5,791 nt of DNA, from NCBI GenBank assembly GCA_031261145.1, contig JAISJX010000140.1:1-5791 (forward strand), given 5' to 3'. This DNA comes from Tannerella sp. (lineage in GTDB: Bacteria > Bacteroidota > Bacteroidia > Bacteroidales > Tannerellaceae). A model generated the notes under the pieces. The model saw nothing but the letters and a program-made list of their open reading frames with translations, did no database searches and was not told where the DNA came from. The position numbers and the translations under genes are program-made. Positions 1 through 5,790 of this stretch are shown here, piece after piece (the stretch's first letter is position 1; each line of letters opens with the position of its first letter).

Positions 1-216
1 TTGCAGAAAAGGGAAGAAACGGTGCTCTCGCTGGGGCAGGATACCGACCATGCACGGGTGGTGGATGCGGCTTACGTCCTGAAAAAACCCACAGGTCCGC
101 GGAAATTATATGCCGCCATCGGCATGATTCTGCTGACGCTGGTGCTGCCGGTTGGTTACCTGTTTGCCAAAGACCTCCTGCTGTCGATCCGGGAAGAATA
201 TAAACGAACTGAATAA
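1..216 (+). CDS. Wzz/GNVR-type polysaccharide chain-length determinant, C-terminal fragment (5' end outside window)
   Basis: The last 71 codons of a gene that begins before the window are visible; the TTG at position 1 is just an in-frame codon, not a believable start. The fragment opens with LQKREETVLSL, resembling the end of the periplasmic coiled-coil/GNVR region of Bacteroidetes Wzz proteins. It continues with VVDAAYVLKKPTGPRKL, the usual basic, proline-containing approach to the second membrane helix. One hydrophobic helix follows (about residues 38-57) and then a 14-residue tail ending in KRTE. Family members sit in the inner membrane and set the chain length of O-antigen, capsule or exopolysaccharide. 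In the related BY-kinases a cytoplasmic ATPase domain follows this helix; here the protein stops, so it is probably a stand-alone regulator. The flippase gene starts 22 nt downstream on the same strand, which suggests co-transcription. Family assignment is fairly confident; the polymer is unknown. Confidence 0.75.
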   Translation: MQKREETVLSLGQDTDHARVVDAAYVLKKPTGPRKLYAAIGMILLTLVLPVGYLFAKDLLLSIREEYKRTE

Positions 217-238
217 GCCTCACCGGAACACTATTTTC

Positions 239-1516
239 ATGCGAATCAGACCTATCTCATTCGGGAAATATGCGGCAGTCGTAAAAAATGCGTCCTATCT
301 GACCCTCTTTGAGATTCTGAGGATGGTGATGCCTTTCATTGCCCTGCCTTACCTGATGCGAACGGTTGGCGCGGATAACTATGGCATTGTAGTGTATGCC
401 CAGGCGCTGGTTGCCTGTTTCATCTTGGTGGTGAATTTTGGACTGGATATTTCGGCGGTGAAAGACGTCTCCATGTCCCGGAACGACCCGCATAAATTAA
501 ACGAAATCGTCTCGTCCGTGCTGATTATCAAAGCGCTGTTAGGCTTGGCTTCCTTTGCAGTTCTGACGCTCCTGATTCTGACGATTCCCCGTATGCACCG
601 GATTTCCCTGTTGCTATATTTCTCTTTTCTGGCCTGTATTTCAGATATTTTATTGCCCGTATGGTATTATCAGGGGAAAGAAAACATGAAATTGCTGACG
701 ATCGTGCGCTTTTTTTCCATTACATTTTATACCGTCAGCATTTTTATTTTTATCCGTTCGACGAACGATTACGTGTATATTCCTCTTTTGCAATCGTCAG
801 GACTGATTCTATCGGCGTTGATTTCCTGTTATTTTGTGTTTGTGAAAGACAAAATCCGGTTTTACATTCCGCCGTTCGGCGTCGTCAAGCAGAAGTTCAG
901 GGAGAGCGCCCCGTTTTTCCTGTCACGCGCCTCGTTGGTCATTAATTCCTATATGGCCAAGATTATGAGTGGCTGGTTTCTGTCATGGGACGACGTGGCC
1001 GCGTTTGACATTGTACAGAAAATCTATAACGGCGCCATGATTCCGATGCAGATGTTCAATCAGGCGCTCTATCCGAACCTTGCCAAGTCGCAGGATAAGC
1101 AAATGTTGAGTCGCAGTTTGGGAATTGTGGCCATCCTCACGCTGGCGGTCGCCTGTGTGATCTTTCTGATTTCCGGTATTGCCACGGATATTTTGTCTGC
1201 CGGCAAAACGCCGCAAGCCGGCGATATATTGCGAATCATGTGCTTAGCCATCTTCATGTCCGGATTTTCCGTCTTTCTGGGGGCGTCCGTTTTGGTCTCA
1301 TTTGGCTATCAGCGTCCGTTTAACCTGAGTGTCATCCTGTCCACCGTGGCGCTTCTGGTTTGTTATGTGCTGATGATTCTGACGGATAACAATTCCATTT
1401 ATTTGTACGCCCTGACGTTGGTGGTCGCAGAATTAGTGGTAGTCGGTTACCGTTTCTATTACTGCCGGAAATACGGACTGGTAAAGTTTAAAGACCTCCT
1501 GCTTAAAAAACGCTGA
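239..1516 (+). CDS. Wzx-type polysaccharide flippase (oligosaccharide repeat-unit transporter)
   Basis: A complete 425-residue, very hydrophobic protein of the polysaccharide-biosynthesis (PST/MOP) transporter family. Family members move undecaprenyl-linked oligosaccharide units across the inner membrane for assembly into O-antigen, capsule or exopolysaccharide. Membrane-type segments run through the whole chain by eye (roughly 12), starting around residues 20-40, with typical family wording: LPYLMRTVGADNYGIVVYAQ at about 36-55, an NFGLD-ISAVKDVS stretch at 66-78, and LPVWYYQGKENMKLL at 139-153. The C-terminus is strongly basic (KFKDLLLKKR). I chose the ATG at 239: an in-frame ATG at 152 would overlap the upstream gene by 65 nt and add a polar leader unlike the family, whereas MRIRPISFGKY is a normal start. 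No Shine-Dalgarno is visible, as is common in Bacteroidetes. It is probably co-transcribed with the upstream Wzz-like gene. I leave the symbol blank because flippase specificity cannot be read from sequence. Confidence 0.88.
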   Translation: MRIRPISFGKYAAVVKNASYLTLFEILRMVMPFIALPYLMRTVGADNYGIVVYAQALVACFILVVNFGLDISAVKDVSMSRNDPHKLNEIVSSVLIIKALLGLASFAVLTLLILTIPRMHRISLLLYFSFLACISDILLPVWYYQGKENMKLLTIVRFFSITFYTVSIFIFIRSTNDYVYIPLLQSSGLILSALISCYFVFVKDKIRFYIPPFGVVKQKFRESAPFFLSRASLVINSYMAKIMSGWFLSWDDVAAFDIVQKIYNGAMIPMQMFNQALYPNLAKSQDKQMLSRSLGIVAILTLAVACVIFLISGIATDILSAGKTPQAGDILRIMCLAIFMSGFSVFLGASVLVSFGYQRPFNLSVILSTVALLVCYVLMILTDNNSIYLYALTLVVAELVVVGYRFYYCRKYGLVKFKDLLLKKR

Positions 1517-1523
1517 CGAAAAA

Positions 1524-1562
1524 ATTCAAGGATTCAAAAATCCCATGATTCAAAGATTCAAG
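1524..1562. repeat. Short GATTCAA direct repeats downstream of the flippase
   Basis: Four near-identical 7-8 nt units (ATTCAAG, GATTCAAA, GATTCAAA, GATTCAAG) lie at 1524-1530, 1531-1538, 1547-1554 and 1555-1562. They form two tandem pairs separated by AAATCCCAT-like sequence, and begin 7 nt after the flippase stop codon. No function is evident. The array could be a slippage-derived simple repeat or a remnant of an interspersed intergenic repeat. It is too short and irregular to be a CRISPR. Confidence 0.6.
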
Positions 1563-1567
1563 AACGT

Positions 1568-1593
1568 CGTTATGCCGATCGGAATCGGTAACG
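1568..1593. other. Inverted repeat downstream of the flippase (hairpin without U-tract)
   Basis: CGTTA (1568-1572) pairs with TAACG (1589-1593) and CCGAT (1575-1579) with ATCGG (1584-1588). This gives 10 base pairs with a 2-nt bulge (TG) and a 4-nt loop. No T-run follows on either strand, so it is not a standard intrinsic terminator. It could still protect the 3' end of the flippase mRNA or be a protein-binding site. The pairing is seen; any role is inference. Confidence 0.45.
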
Positions 1594-1608
1594 CCCTATA
1601 AAAGAATT

Positions 1609-1622
1609 GGCGGTTCACCGCC
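1609..1622. other. GC-rich hairpin GGCGG-TTCA-CCGCC
   Basis: A perfect 5-bp all-GC stem (1609-1613 with 1618-1622) around a four-base loop lies in the 3' region between the convergent flippase and small-RNA units. A T-run is missing on the plus strand and weak on the minus strand (AATTCTTTT). It is therefore at best a poor terminator, possibly a transcription pause or mRNA 3'-end structure for the polysaccharide operon. Confidence 0.4.
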
Positions 1623-1635
1623 GATAGGCGTCGAA

Positions 1636-1669
1636 TAAAAAAGAAGTTGCCTTTTTGAGACAACTTCTT
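1636..1669 (-). terminator. Intrinsic terminator of the small RNA
   Basis: Read on the minus strand, AAGAAGTTG (plus 1661-1669) pairs perfectly with CAACTTCTT (plus 1641-1649) over 9 bp with an 11-nt loop, and runs straight into TTTTATT. The T-run exists only on the minus strand, so it ends minus-strand transcripts. It lies more than 330 nt beyond rplT, and the rplT operon has its own terminator at 1911-1969. This one therefore fits the small RNA started at the 1872-1903 promoter. Confidence 0.85.
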
Positions 1670-1866
1670 CCTATAAAAAGCCGCGAAGTAGATATGAACA
1701 AACTCCGTATGACAGGATTTGAGCGCCTATGCCACCTTTGTAATCCACTGTGCAAAAGCATTCCCCGAAGGGACTGCGGCCCGCCATTAGTGACATGGCA
1801 TGTCTCGGAATTTCATTTTTTTCTGATGAGTTTCCCAATCGAACATTCACGGCTTAACTCATTTTG
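1636..1866 (-). ncRNA. ssrS: Structured small RNA downstream of rplT, candidate Bacteroidales-1 / 6S RNA
   Basis: A stand-alone transcription unit of about 230 nt on the minus strand, bounded by a strong Bacteroidetes promoter and an intrinsic terminator. The transcript ends are estimated from these. Nested pairings build one long interrupted hairpin: 1846-1855 with 1678-1687 (10 bp, one G-U); 1828-1833 with 1700-1705 (6 bp); 1813-1816 with 1709-1712; 1804-1806 with 1721-1723; 1796-1801 with 1729-1734 (6 bp). The apical hairpin at 1758-1777 has a UUCG tetraloop. A symmetric 12-by-12 nt bubble follows the closing stem, resembling the open bubble by which 6S RNA mimics a promoter and binds sigma-70-type RNA polymerase. 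From memory, the Bacteroidales-1 RNA is typically found downstream of the L20 gene with its own promoter and terminator, and has been proposed as 6S RNA. No convincing protein is encoded on this strand. The RNA unit is strongly supported; the 6S identity is inferred from context and shape. Confidence 0.78.
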
Positions 1867-1871
1867 TTATG

Positions 1872-1903
1872 CAAATATAATGGAAGTAAATGAAACCTCC
1901 AAA
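1872..1903 (-). promoter_or_regulatory. Bacteroidetes-type promoter of the small RNA (TTTG-N20-TATATTTG)
   Basis: On the minus strand the -33 element TTTG (plus 1900-1903) is separated by exactly 20 nt from the -7 element TATATTTG (plus 1872-1879). This matches the Bacteroidetes primary-sigma consensus TTTG / TAnnTTTG with 19-21 nt spacing. Transcription should begin a few bases downstream, around 1866. It begins 7 nt past the rplT operon terminator, so the RNA is made independently of ribosomal-protein transcription. Confidence 0.85.
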
Positions 1904-1910
1904 TTTTTTT

Positions 1911-1969
1911 ACATAAAAAGAACTACCATTATGCTTTTTATTTTTTTCAGCAGAAAAGGTAGTCCTTTT
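1911..1969 (-). terminator. Intrinsic terminator of the thrS-infC-rpmI-rplT operon
   Basis: On the minus strand AAAAGGACTACC (plus 1958-1969) pairs with GGTAGTTCTTTT (plus 1916-1927), 12 bp with one G-U pair, and runs into TTTTTAT. On the plus strand the same position is an A-C mismatch, so the structure favours minus-strand RNA. The 30-nt loop is long but contains an inner TGCT/AGCA pairing. It starts about 40 nt after the rplT stop codon. Confidence 0.82.
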
Positions 1970-2006
1970 AGCGTATTACTTTTTGTCGTAAGAGCGAGTG
2001 AAAATC

Positions 2007-2354
2007 TTATTTATTCACTTTACTTACAACGGCTTTGAATGCTTCCGGATTGTTCACGGCCAAATCGGCCAGTACTTTGCGGTTGATTTCAACGCCTGCT
2101 TCACGCAACCCACCCATCAGGCGGGAGTAGGACAATCCTTCCAGGCGGGCGGCAGCGTTGATACGCTGAATCCACAAAGCGCGGAAGTTACGTTTTTTGT
2201 TACGACGATCACGGAAGGCATAAAGTAATCCTTTTTCCCACGTGTTCTTTGCTACTGTCCATACGTTTTTACGAGCGCCAAAATAACCTCTCGTAAGTTT
2301 CAAAATCCGTTTTCTTTTTGCTCTTGAGGCAACATGATTTACTGATCTTGGCAT
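2007..2354 (-). CDS. rplT: 50S ribosomal protein bL20
   Basis: A complete 115-residue basic protein, the usual length for bL20. It starts with the family signature [19 protein letters not shown] and continues with [15 protein letters not shown] (residues 24-38), [20 protein letters not shown] (48-67) and [20 protein letters not shown] (81-100). The N-terminal half is the long basic extension that binds 23S rRNA during early 50S assembly. The C-terminal half is the globular domain that, in E. coli and Bacillus, also binds its own mRNA to repress the operon. It is the last protein gene of the operon, starting 102 nt after rpmI. That gap is A/T-rich with no Shine-Dalgarno and no TAnnTTTG element. 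I could not identify an L20 operator in it by eye. Confidence 0.98.
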   Translation of the reverse strand: MPRSVNHVASRAKRKRILKLTRGYFGARKNVWTVAKNTWEKGLLYAFRDRRNKKRNFRALWIQRINAAARLEGLSYSRLMGGLREAGVEINRKVLADLAVNNPEAFKAVVSKVNK

Positions 2355-2456
2355 AATTTTAATTTTTTGAATGTTAGCGCCATCTTTTTCAAATGATCTT
2401 GAGTGCTAAAACATTCGGTTAATAAACTGTTAAAAAACTCTTACAATAATGGATTA

Positions 2457-2654
2457 TCACTTCAGGCAAAGCAAATGCTTTACATTATTTACATCCACAC
2501 TGGCTACCAGACCGGTAAGGGTCAGGTTTCTCTTCTGCTTTTTGGTCTTCTTTGTCAGAATATGACTCTTAAAAGCATGTTTTCTCTTGATTTTCCCTGT
2601 TCCGGTAAGGGCGAACCTCTTTTTGGCACCGGAATTAGTTTTCATCTTTGGCAT
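2457..2654 (-). CDS. rpmI: 50S ribosomal protein bL35
   Basis: A complete 65-residue, very lysine-rich protein with the standard bL35 start [31 protein letters not shown] (shown here only as the region of residues 1-31) and the conserved basic stretch [12 protein letters not shown] at 33-44. It is a component of the large ribosomal subunit, near 23S rRNA. It lies 42 nt after infC and 102 nt before rplT, the canonical order. No Shine-Dalgarno is visible; the leader is A/T-rich (AATTAAAAAAGTAAGTAAC before ATG), which is normal for this phylum. Confidence 0.97.
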   Translation of the reverse strand: MPKMKTNSGAKKRFALTGTGKIKRKHAFKSHILTKKTKKQKRNLTLTGLVASVDVNNVKHLLCLK

Positions 2655-2696
2655 GTTACTTACTTTTTTAATTATTAATAAATTATGAATGATCGC

Positions 2697-3323
2697 TCAT
2701 TCGTTATCTTTTTCTTCTTTTTCCTGTTCCGCTGCTTTCAGCGCGGTCGCTTTCGTCAGCACGATCGTCGATTTGGGCAGCACAGGTTTATTTATTATCC
2801 CTAACTTTTTAGGCGAAATCATGATTATCATACGTTTACCTTCCAAGAGGGGCATTTGTTCCACTTTTCCGAAGTCTTCCAAATCGCTGGCAAACCGGAG
2901 TAACAGTACTTCGCCTTGCTCTTTGAATAGAATCGAACGTCCTTTAAAAAACACATACGCCTTTACTTTGGATCCTTCTTCAAGGAAACTTTTGGCGTGT
3001 CTCAATTTAAAGTTATAATCGTGATCGTCTGTTTGCGGACCGAACCGTATTTCTTTGACAACAATTTTCGTCGATTTCGCTTTTTGCTCTTTCTGGCGCT
3101 TTTTCTGTTGATAAAGGAATTTCTGGTAATCCGTTATTTTACAAACAGGAGGAACTGCATTTGGAGAAATCTCCACAAGATCTAATCCCATATCCTCAGC
3201 CATTTGCAAGGCTTTGGTTGTTGAATATACACCGATTGTTACGTTTTCACCTACCAAACGTATTTCGGGAACCCGTATTCGCTCGTTTATCCTATAAAGC
3301 TCTTTAACATGGTCGTTTCTCAT
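2697..3323 (-). CDS. infC: Translation initiation factor IF-3
   Basis: A complete 208-residue IF3, which binds the 30S subunit, keeps it apart from 50S and checks the start codon and initiator tRNA. The N-domain covers about residues 8-80 ([16 protein letters not shown] at 10-25, [21 protein letters not shown] at about 49-69). A basic linker follows ([12 protein letters not shown], 72-83), then the C-domain ([18 protein letters not shown] at 89-106, [18 protein letters not shown] at 121-138, [13 protein letters not shown] at 161-173). A 35-residue tail after this, ending in acidic EKEEKDNE, is longer than in E. coli. The start is ATG; the codon directly before it is TGA in frame, so no upstream AUU start as in E. 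coli is possible. It lies 31 nt after thrS. The AAGGAGG is unusually far (16 nt) upstream. Confidence 0.97.
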   Translation of the reverse strand: MRNDHVKELYRINERIRVPEIRLVGENVTIGVYSTTKALQMAEDMGLDLVEISPNAVPPVCKITDYQKFLYQQKKRQKEQKAKSTKIVVKEIRFGPQTDDHDYNFKLRHAKSFLEEGSKVKAYVFFKGRSILFKEQGEVLLLRFASDLEDFGKVEQMPLLEGKRMIIMISPKKLGIINKPVLPKSTIVLTKATALKAAEQEKEEKDNE

Positions 3324-3333
3324 TCAAAAAAAT
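3304..3333 (-). other. Possible AUU-initiated mini-ORF overlapping the infC start
   Basis: Six nt after the perfect AAGGAGG lies an ATT codon (plus 3331-3333). It opens a nine-codon frame ATT-TTT-TTG-AAT-GAG-AAA-CGA-CCA-TGT, closed by TAA at 3306-3304. This frame overlaps the infC ATG in a different phase; the TTG two codons in is an alternative start at 12-nt spacing. IF3 is known to discriminate against AUU starts, the basis of E. coli infC autocontrol. Translation of this frame is only a hypothesis. Confidence 0.2.
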
Positions 3334-3339
3334 CTATTT

Positions 3340-3346
3340 CCTCCTT
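3340..3346 (-). promoter_or_regulatory. Perfect Shine-Dalgarno AAGGAGG in the thrS-infC gap, unusually spaced
   Basis: AAGGAGG (minus strand) starts 8 nt past the thrS stop codon and ends 16 nt before the infC ATG, with a run of seven T between them. Other genes here have no such element, and Bacteroidetes ribosomes generally mask their anti-SD. The spacing is too long for ordinary use with the infC ATG. It may serve an alternative start, a regulatory standby site, or ribosome re-initiation after thrS. Confidence 0.6.
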
Positions 3347-3354
3347 ATTTTTAT

Positions 3355-5316
3355 TTATTTTCTTTCCTCTGTTTTTTCCCATCGATTCATCATCTCATCG
3401 ACTTCGGCTGTCAAAAGCGCTGCAAAGGTAGTAATTTTCATCGAACCTTTATCACCTTCGCCCTGTTTTCTTACAGAAACTTCATTATTTTCCATTTCTT
3501 TTTCTCCCACAACCAGCATGTAGGGGATTCTTTTCAGCTCATTATCACGGATCTTACGTCCAATTTTCTCGTTCCGGTCGTCCACGATGACGCGGATGTC
3601 CTGTCTGTCCAATTGGCGGGCGATCTGATACGCATAGTCGTTAAATTTCTCGCTGATAGGCATGATGACGACCTGATCGGGCGTCAGCCACAACGGGAAT
3701 TTACCGCTTGTGTGCTCAATCAGTACGGCTACAAAGCGTTCCATCGAACCGAACGGCGCACGGTGAATCATCACCGGACGATGTTTTTTGTTATCTTCGC
3801 CGGCATATTCCAAGTCGAAACGTTCCGGAAGGTTGTAATCGACCTGAATGGTGCCCAACTGCCAACGGCGTCCGATGGCGTCTTTGACCATGAAATCAAG
3901 TTTCGGGCCGTAGAATGCGGCTTCTCCCAATTCGACTTTGGCGGGAAGTCCCTTTTCTTCACAGGCTTCTATGATGGCTCGTTCGGCTTTTTCCCAATTT
4001 TCGTCGGAACCGATATATTTCTCTTTATTATTGGGGTCGCGTAACGATATCTGCGCTTCAAAATTTTCAAAATCAAGCGCTTTGAAGATGATAAAGATTA
4101 TATCCATCACTTTCAGGAACTCATCTTTCAACTGGTCGGGGCGGCAGAACAGGTGCGCGTCGTCTTGCGTAAATCCGCGTACGCGCGTTAATCCGTGTAA
4201 CTCACCGCTTTGCTCGTAACGATAGACGGTGCCAAATTCGGCAAAACGAACGGGCAAGTCTTTGTAGGAGTGGGGAAATGCTTTGTACATCTCGCAATGA
4301 TGCGGGCAGTTCATCGGTTTCAACAAAAACTCTTCGCCTTCCTGCGGGGTGTGAATCGGTTGGAACGAGTCTTTTCCGTATTTGGCATAGTGACCGGACG
4401 TCACGTACAGTTGCTTAGAACCAATGTGCGGGGTCATGACTTGTTGGTAACCGTATTTGCGTTGGATGCGTTTCAGGAAATCTTCCAATTTCAGACGCAA
4501 TTGCGTTCCGCGCGGTAACCATAACGGCAGACCGGCGCCGACAGCGGCAGAGAACGTGAACAGTTCCAGTTCCTTACCGATTTTGCGGTGGTCACGCTTT
4601 TTGGCTTCTTCCAGCAAGACGAGATATTCGTCCAAAAGTTTCTTTTTCGGGAAGGTAATACCGTAAACACGAACCAATTGCTTGCGTGTCTCGTCACCTC
4701 GCCAATATGCGCCGGCAATACTCATTATTTTGGCGGCCTTTATATAAGATGTATTGGGGAGATGCGGGCCACGGCACAAATCGGTGAAACAGCCTTGTGT
4801 ATAGGTCGTGATATGACCGTCTTCCAATTCGCTGATTAGTTCGGTTTTATATATTTCGTTGCGGTCGCCGAACAGTTTTAAGGCGTCTGTTTTTGAAATG
4901 TCCTGCCGTTTGATTTCTTCTTTTTTGGCGGCCAGTTCAAGCATTTTCGCTTCGATCCCGGCAAAGTCGTTGTCGGTGATAGTATCTTCACCCAAATCGA
5001 CATCGTAATAGAAGCCGTTTTCAACAGCCGGCCCGATTCCGAATTTGATATTCGGGTAAAGTTCCTGCAAAGCTTCGGCCATGAGGTGTGCACTGGAATG
5101 CCAATAAGCATGTTTACCCTCCTCATCTTCCCATTTCAGCAACTGAACGGTTGCATCCTGTGAAAGAGGACGGCTCAAATCCCATATCTCGCCATTTACC
5201 TTGGCGACCAACACATTTTCTGCCAGACGCGGACTAATACTCTCCGCAACCTGTAATGCAGTAGTTCCTACCGCGTATTCCCTGACAGAATTATCTGGAA
5301 ATGTTATCTTTATCAT
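3355..5316 (-). CDS. thrS: Threonine--tRNA ligase (threonyl-tRNA synthetase)
   Basis: A complete 653-residue class II synthetase that activates threonine with ATP and loads it onto tRNA-Thr; E. coli ThrRS has 642 residues. Domains in order: TGS (1-62); editing domain with HSSAH at 73-77 and CRGPH at 181-185, the residues that clear mis-charged Ser-tRNA; catalytic core (about 245-540); anticodon-binding domain (about 546-645). The zinc ligands that recognise threonine are present as C337 (MNCPHH), H388 (TQDDAHLF) and H518 (MIHRAPFGS). Class II motifs are visible as [17 protein letters not shown] (about 366-382) and [11 protein letters not shown] (518-528). An in-frame TAG lies 18 nt upstream of the ATG, fixing the start. 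It is the first gene of the translation operon. The apparent leader is too short for the extended operator used in E. coli thrS autocontrol. Confidence 0.99.
   Translation of the reverse strand: MIKITFPDNSVREYAVGTTALQVAESISPRLAENVLVAKVNGEIWDLSRPLSQDATVQLLKWEDEEGKHAYWHSSAHLMAEALQELYPNIKFGIGPAVENGFYYDVDLGEDTITDNDFAGIEAKMLELAAKKEEIKRQDISKTDALKLFGDRNEIYKTELISELEDGHITTYTQGCFTDLCRGPHLPNTSYIKAAKIMSIAGAYWRGDETRKQLVRVYGITFPKKKLLDEYLVLLEEAKKRDHRKIGKELELFTFSAAVGAGLPLWLPRGTQLRLKLEDFLKRIQRKYGYQQVMTPHIGSKQLYVTSGHYAKYGKDSFQPIHTPQEGEEFLLKPMNCPHHCEMYKAFPHSYKDLPVRFAEFGTVYRYEQSGELHGLTRVRGFTQDDAHLFCRPDQLKDEFLKVMDIIFIIFKALDFENFEAQISLRDPNNKEKYIGSDENWEKAERAIIEACEEKGLPAKVELGEAAFYGPKLDFMVKDAIGRRWQLGTIQVDYNLPERFDLEYAGEDNKKHRPVMIHRAPFGSMERFVAVLIEHTSGKFPLWLTPDQVVIMPISEKFNDYAYQIARQLDRQDIRVIVDDRNEKIGRKIRDNELKRIPYMLVVGEKEMENNEVSVRKQGEGDKGSMKITTFAALLTAEVDEMMNRWEKTEERK
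3423..3430 (-). promoter_or_regulatory. Possible internal -7 element (TACCTTTG) upstream of infC
   Basis: The minus-strand octamer TACCTTTG inside the 3' end of thrS matches TAnnTTTG and is identical to the element before thrS. It would start transcripts around 3417, about 94 nt before infC. No TTTG is found 19-21 nt upstream, and the bases also encode Thr-Thr-Phe-Ala, so chance is a real alternative. Confidence 0.22.
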
Positions 5317-5349
5317 TGTATCTGTAACTATATTCTATCTTTCGTGGCG

Positions 5350-5357
5350 CAAAGGTA
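5350..5357 (-). promoter_or_regulatory. thrS: -7 promoter element of the thrS operon (TACCTTTG)
   Basis: On the minus strand TACCTTTG matches the Bacteroidetes -7 consensus TAnnTTTG and lies in a very A/T-rich gap, 33 nt before the thrS ATG. No clear TTTG sits 19-21 nt upstream; the expected place reads AGTAGA-like sequence, so the -33 half is weak. Transcription would begin about 5344, leaving a leader of roughly 28 nt. The nearest upstream gene, on the same strand, ends about 90 nt earlier. Confidence 0.6.
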
Positions 5358-5445
5358 ATAAATATTTATTGATTATTCTACTTTATTCATGATTCTTAGA
5401 AAACATTTTTTTGAATCCGGCTTGTGTTGAGCGTATCCATTCCTG

Positions 5446-5790
5446 TTATTCGGTTGTGATTGTTAAAAATATGAGCGGTTTGTCGCCTCTCTTTTTCAAA
5501 CTGTAAACGGAACCTTTCGGACTGTAGAACGTATTATCCGCTTCTATCCCGGCCTGCTGTCCGTTGAGCGTCACATCGGCTTCTCCTTCAATGATGTAGA
5601 TGGCAGCCTGACCTAACCGGGATGGATTCTCGTTTTGGAAAATCCGATCATTCGTTGTCACACGGTTCATCAAGATTTGAAAACCGTCTGCGAAATTTTT
5701 GTCGAGAAACCGGACAACGGTCTCTTTTTTTTCATTCTGCCAGTCCGCATTTTTTCCAAGAAAGTAGCAACAATCATCTATGGTATAATC
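5446..5790 (-). CDS. Cupin-like protein, C-terminal part (5' end outside window)
   Basis: The reading frame is open from the right window edge to the TAA at 5448-5446, giving the last 114 residues of a longer protein; a TTG-ATG at 5673-5668 is internal. The N-terminal half (residues 1-40, with DDCCYFLG and VVRFLDKNFADGF) is not recognised. The second half looks like a small beta-barrel of cupin type: AAIYIIEGEADVTLNGQ (62-78), then SPKGSVYSL (90-98), a PxG-type turn as in cupin motif 2. The metal-binding histidines usual in metal-dependent cupins are absent here (tyrosine stands near the motif-2 position), so a non-metal or ligand-binding role is possible. No function or substrate can be assigned. 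It lies 129 nt upstream of thrS in the same direction, and no clear terminator separates them. Confidence 0.65.
   Translation of the reverse strand, partial: DYTIDDCCYFLGKNADWQNEKKETVVRFLDKNFADGFQILMNRVTTNDRIFQNENPSRLGQAAIYIIEGEADVTLNGQQAGIEADNTFYSPKGSVYSLKKRGDKPLIFLTITTE

Noticed and set aside
152..238. Upstream in-frame ATG at 152 as the flippase start
   Set aside because: It would overlap the Wzz-like gene by 65 nt and add 29 polar, cysteine-containing residues that are a frame-shifted reading of that gene.
1524..1562. GATTCAA repeats as a CRISPR array
   Set aside because: Units are only 7-8 nt, without regular spacers, and no cas genes are present.
1641..1669. Using the 1641-1669 hairpin as the terminator of the flippase operon
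   Set aside because: On the plus strand the stem is followed by CCTATAAAAAG rather than a T-run; only the minus strand has the U-tract.
1655..2038. Plus-strand open frame of 127 codons in the gap after the flippase
   Set aside because: It overlaps the small-RNA unit, its promoter and both minus-strand terminators, enters rplT, and its composition (Phe/Ser/Arg-rich, no domain) looks like translation of non-coding and antisense sequence.
2355..2456. A dedicated L20-binding operator or promoter between rpmI and rplT
   Set aside because: I found no TAnnTTTG element and no convincing long stem in this A/T-rich 102-nt gap.
3324..3339. Homopolymer (seven T) indel hiding an earlier infC start
   Set aside because: TGA stands directly before the ATG in frame whatever the T-run length, so changing it cannot extend infC upstream.
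4210..4518. Long plus-strand frames antisense to thrS (also 3613-4044 and 3938-4219)
   Set aside because: They mirror the codon pattern of a clearly real thrS on the other strand and show no recognisable protein features.
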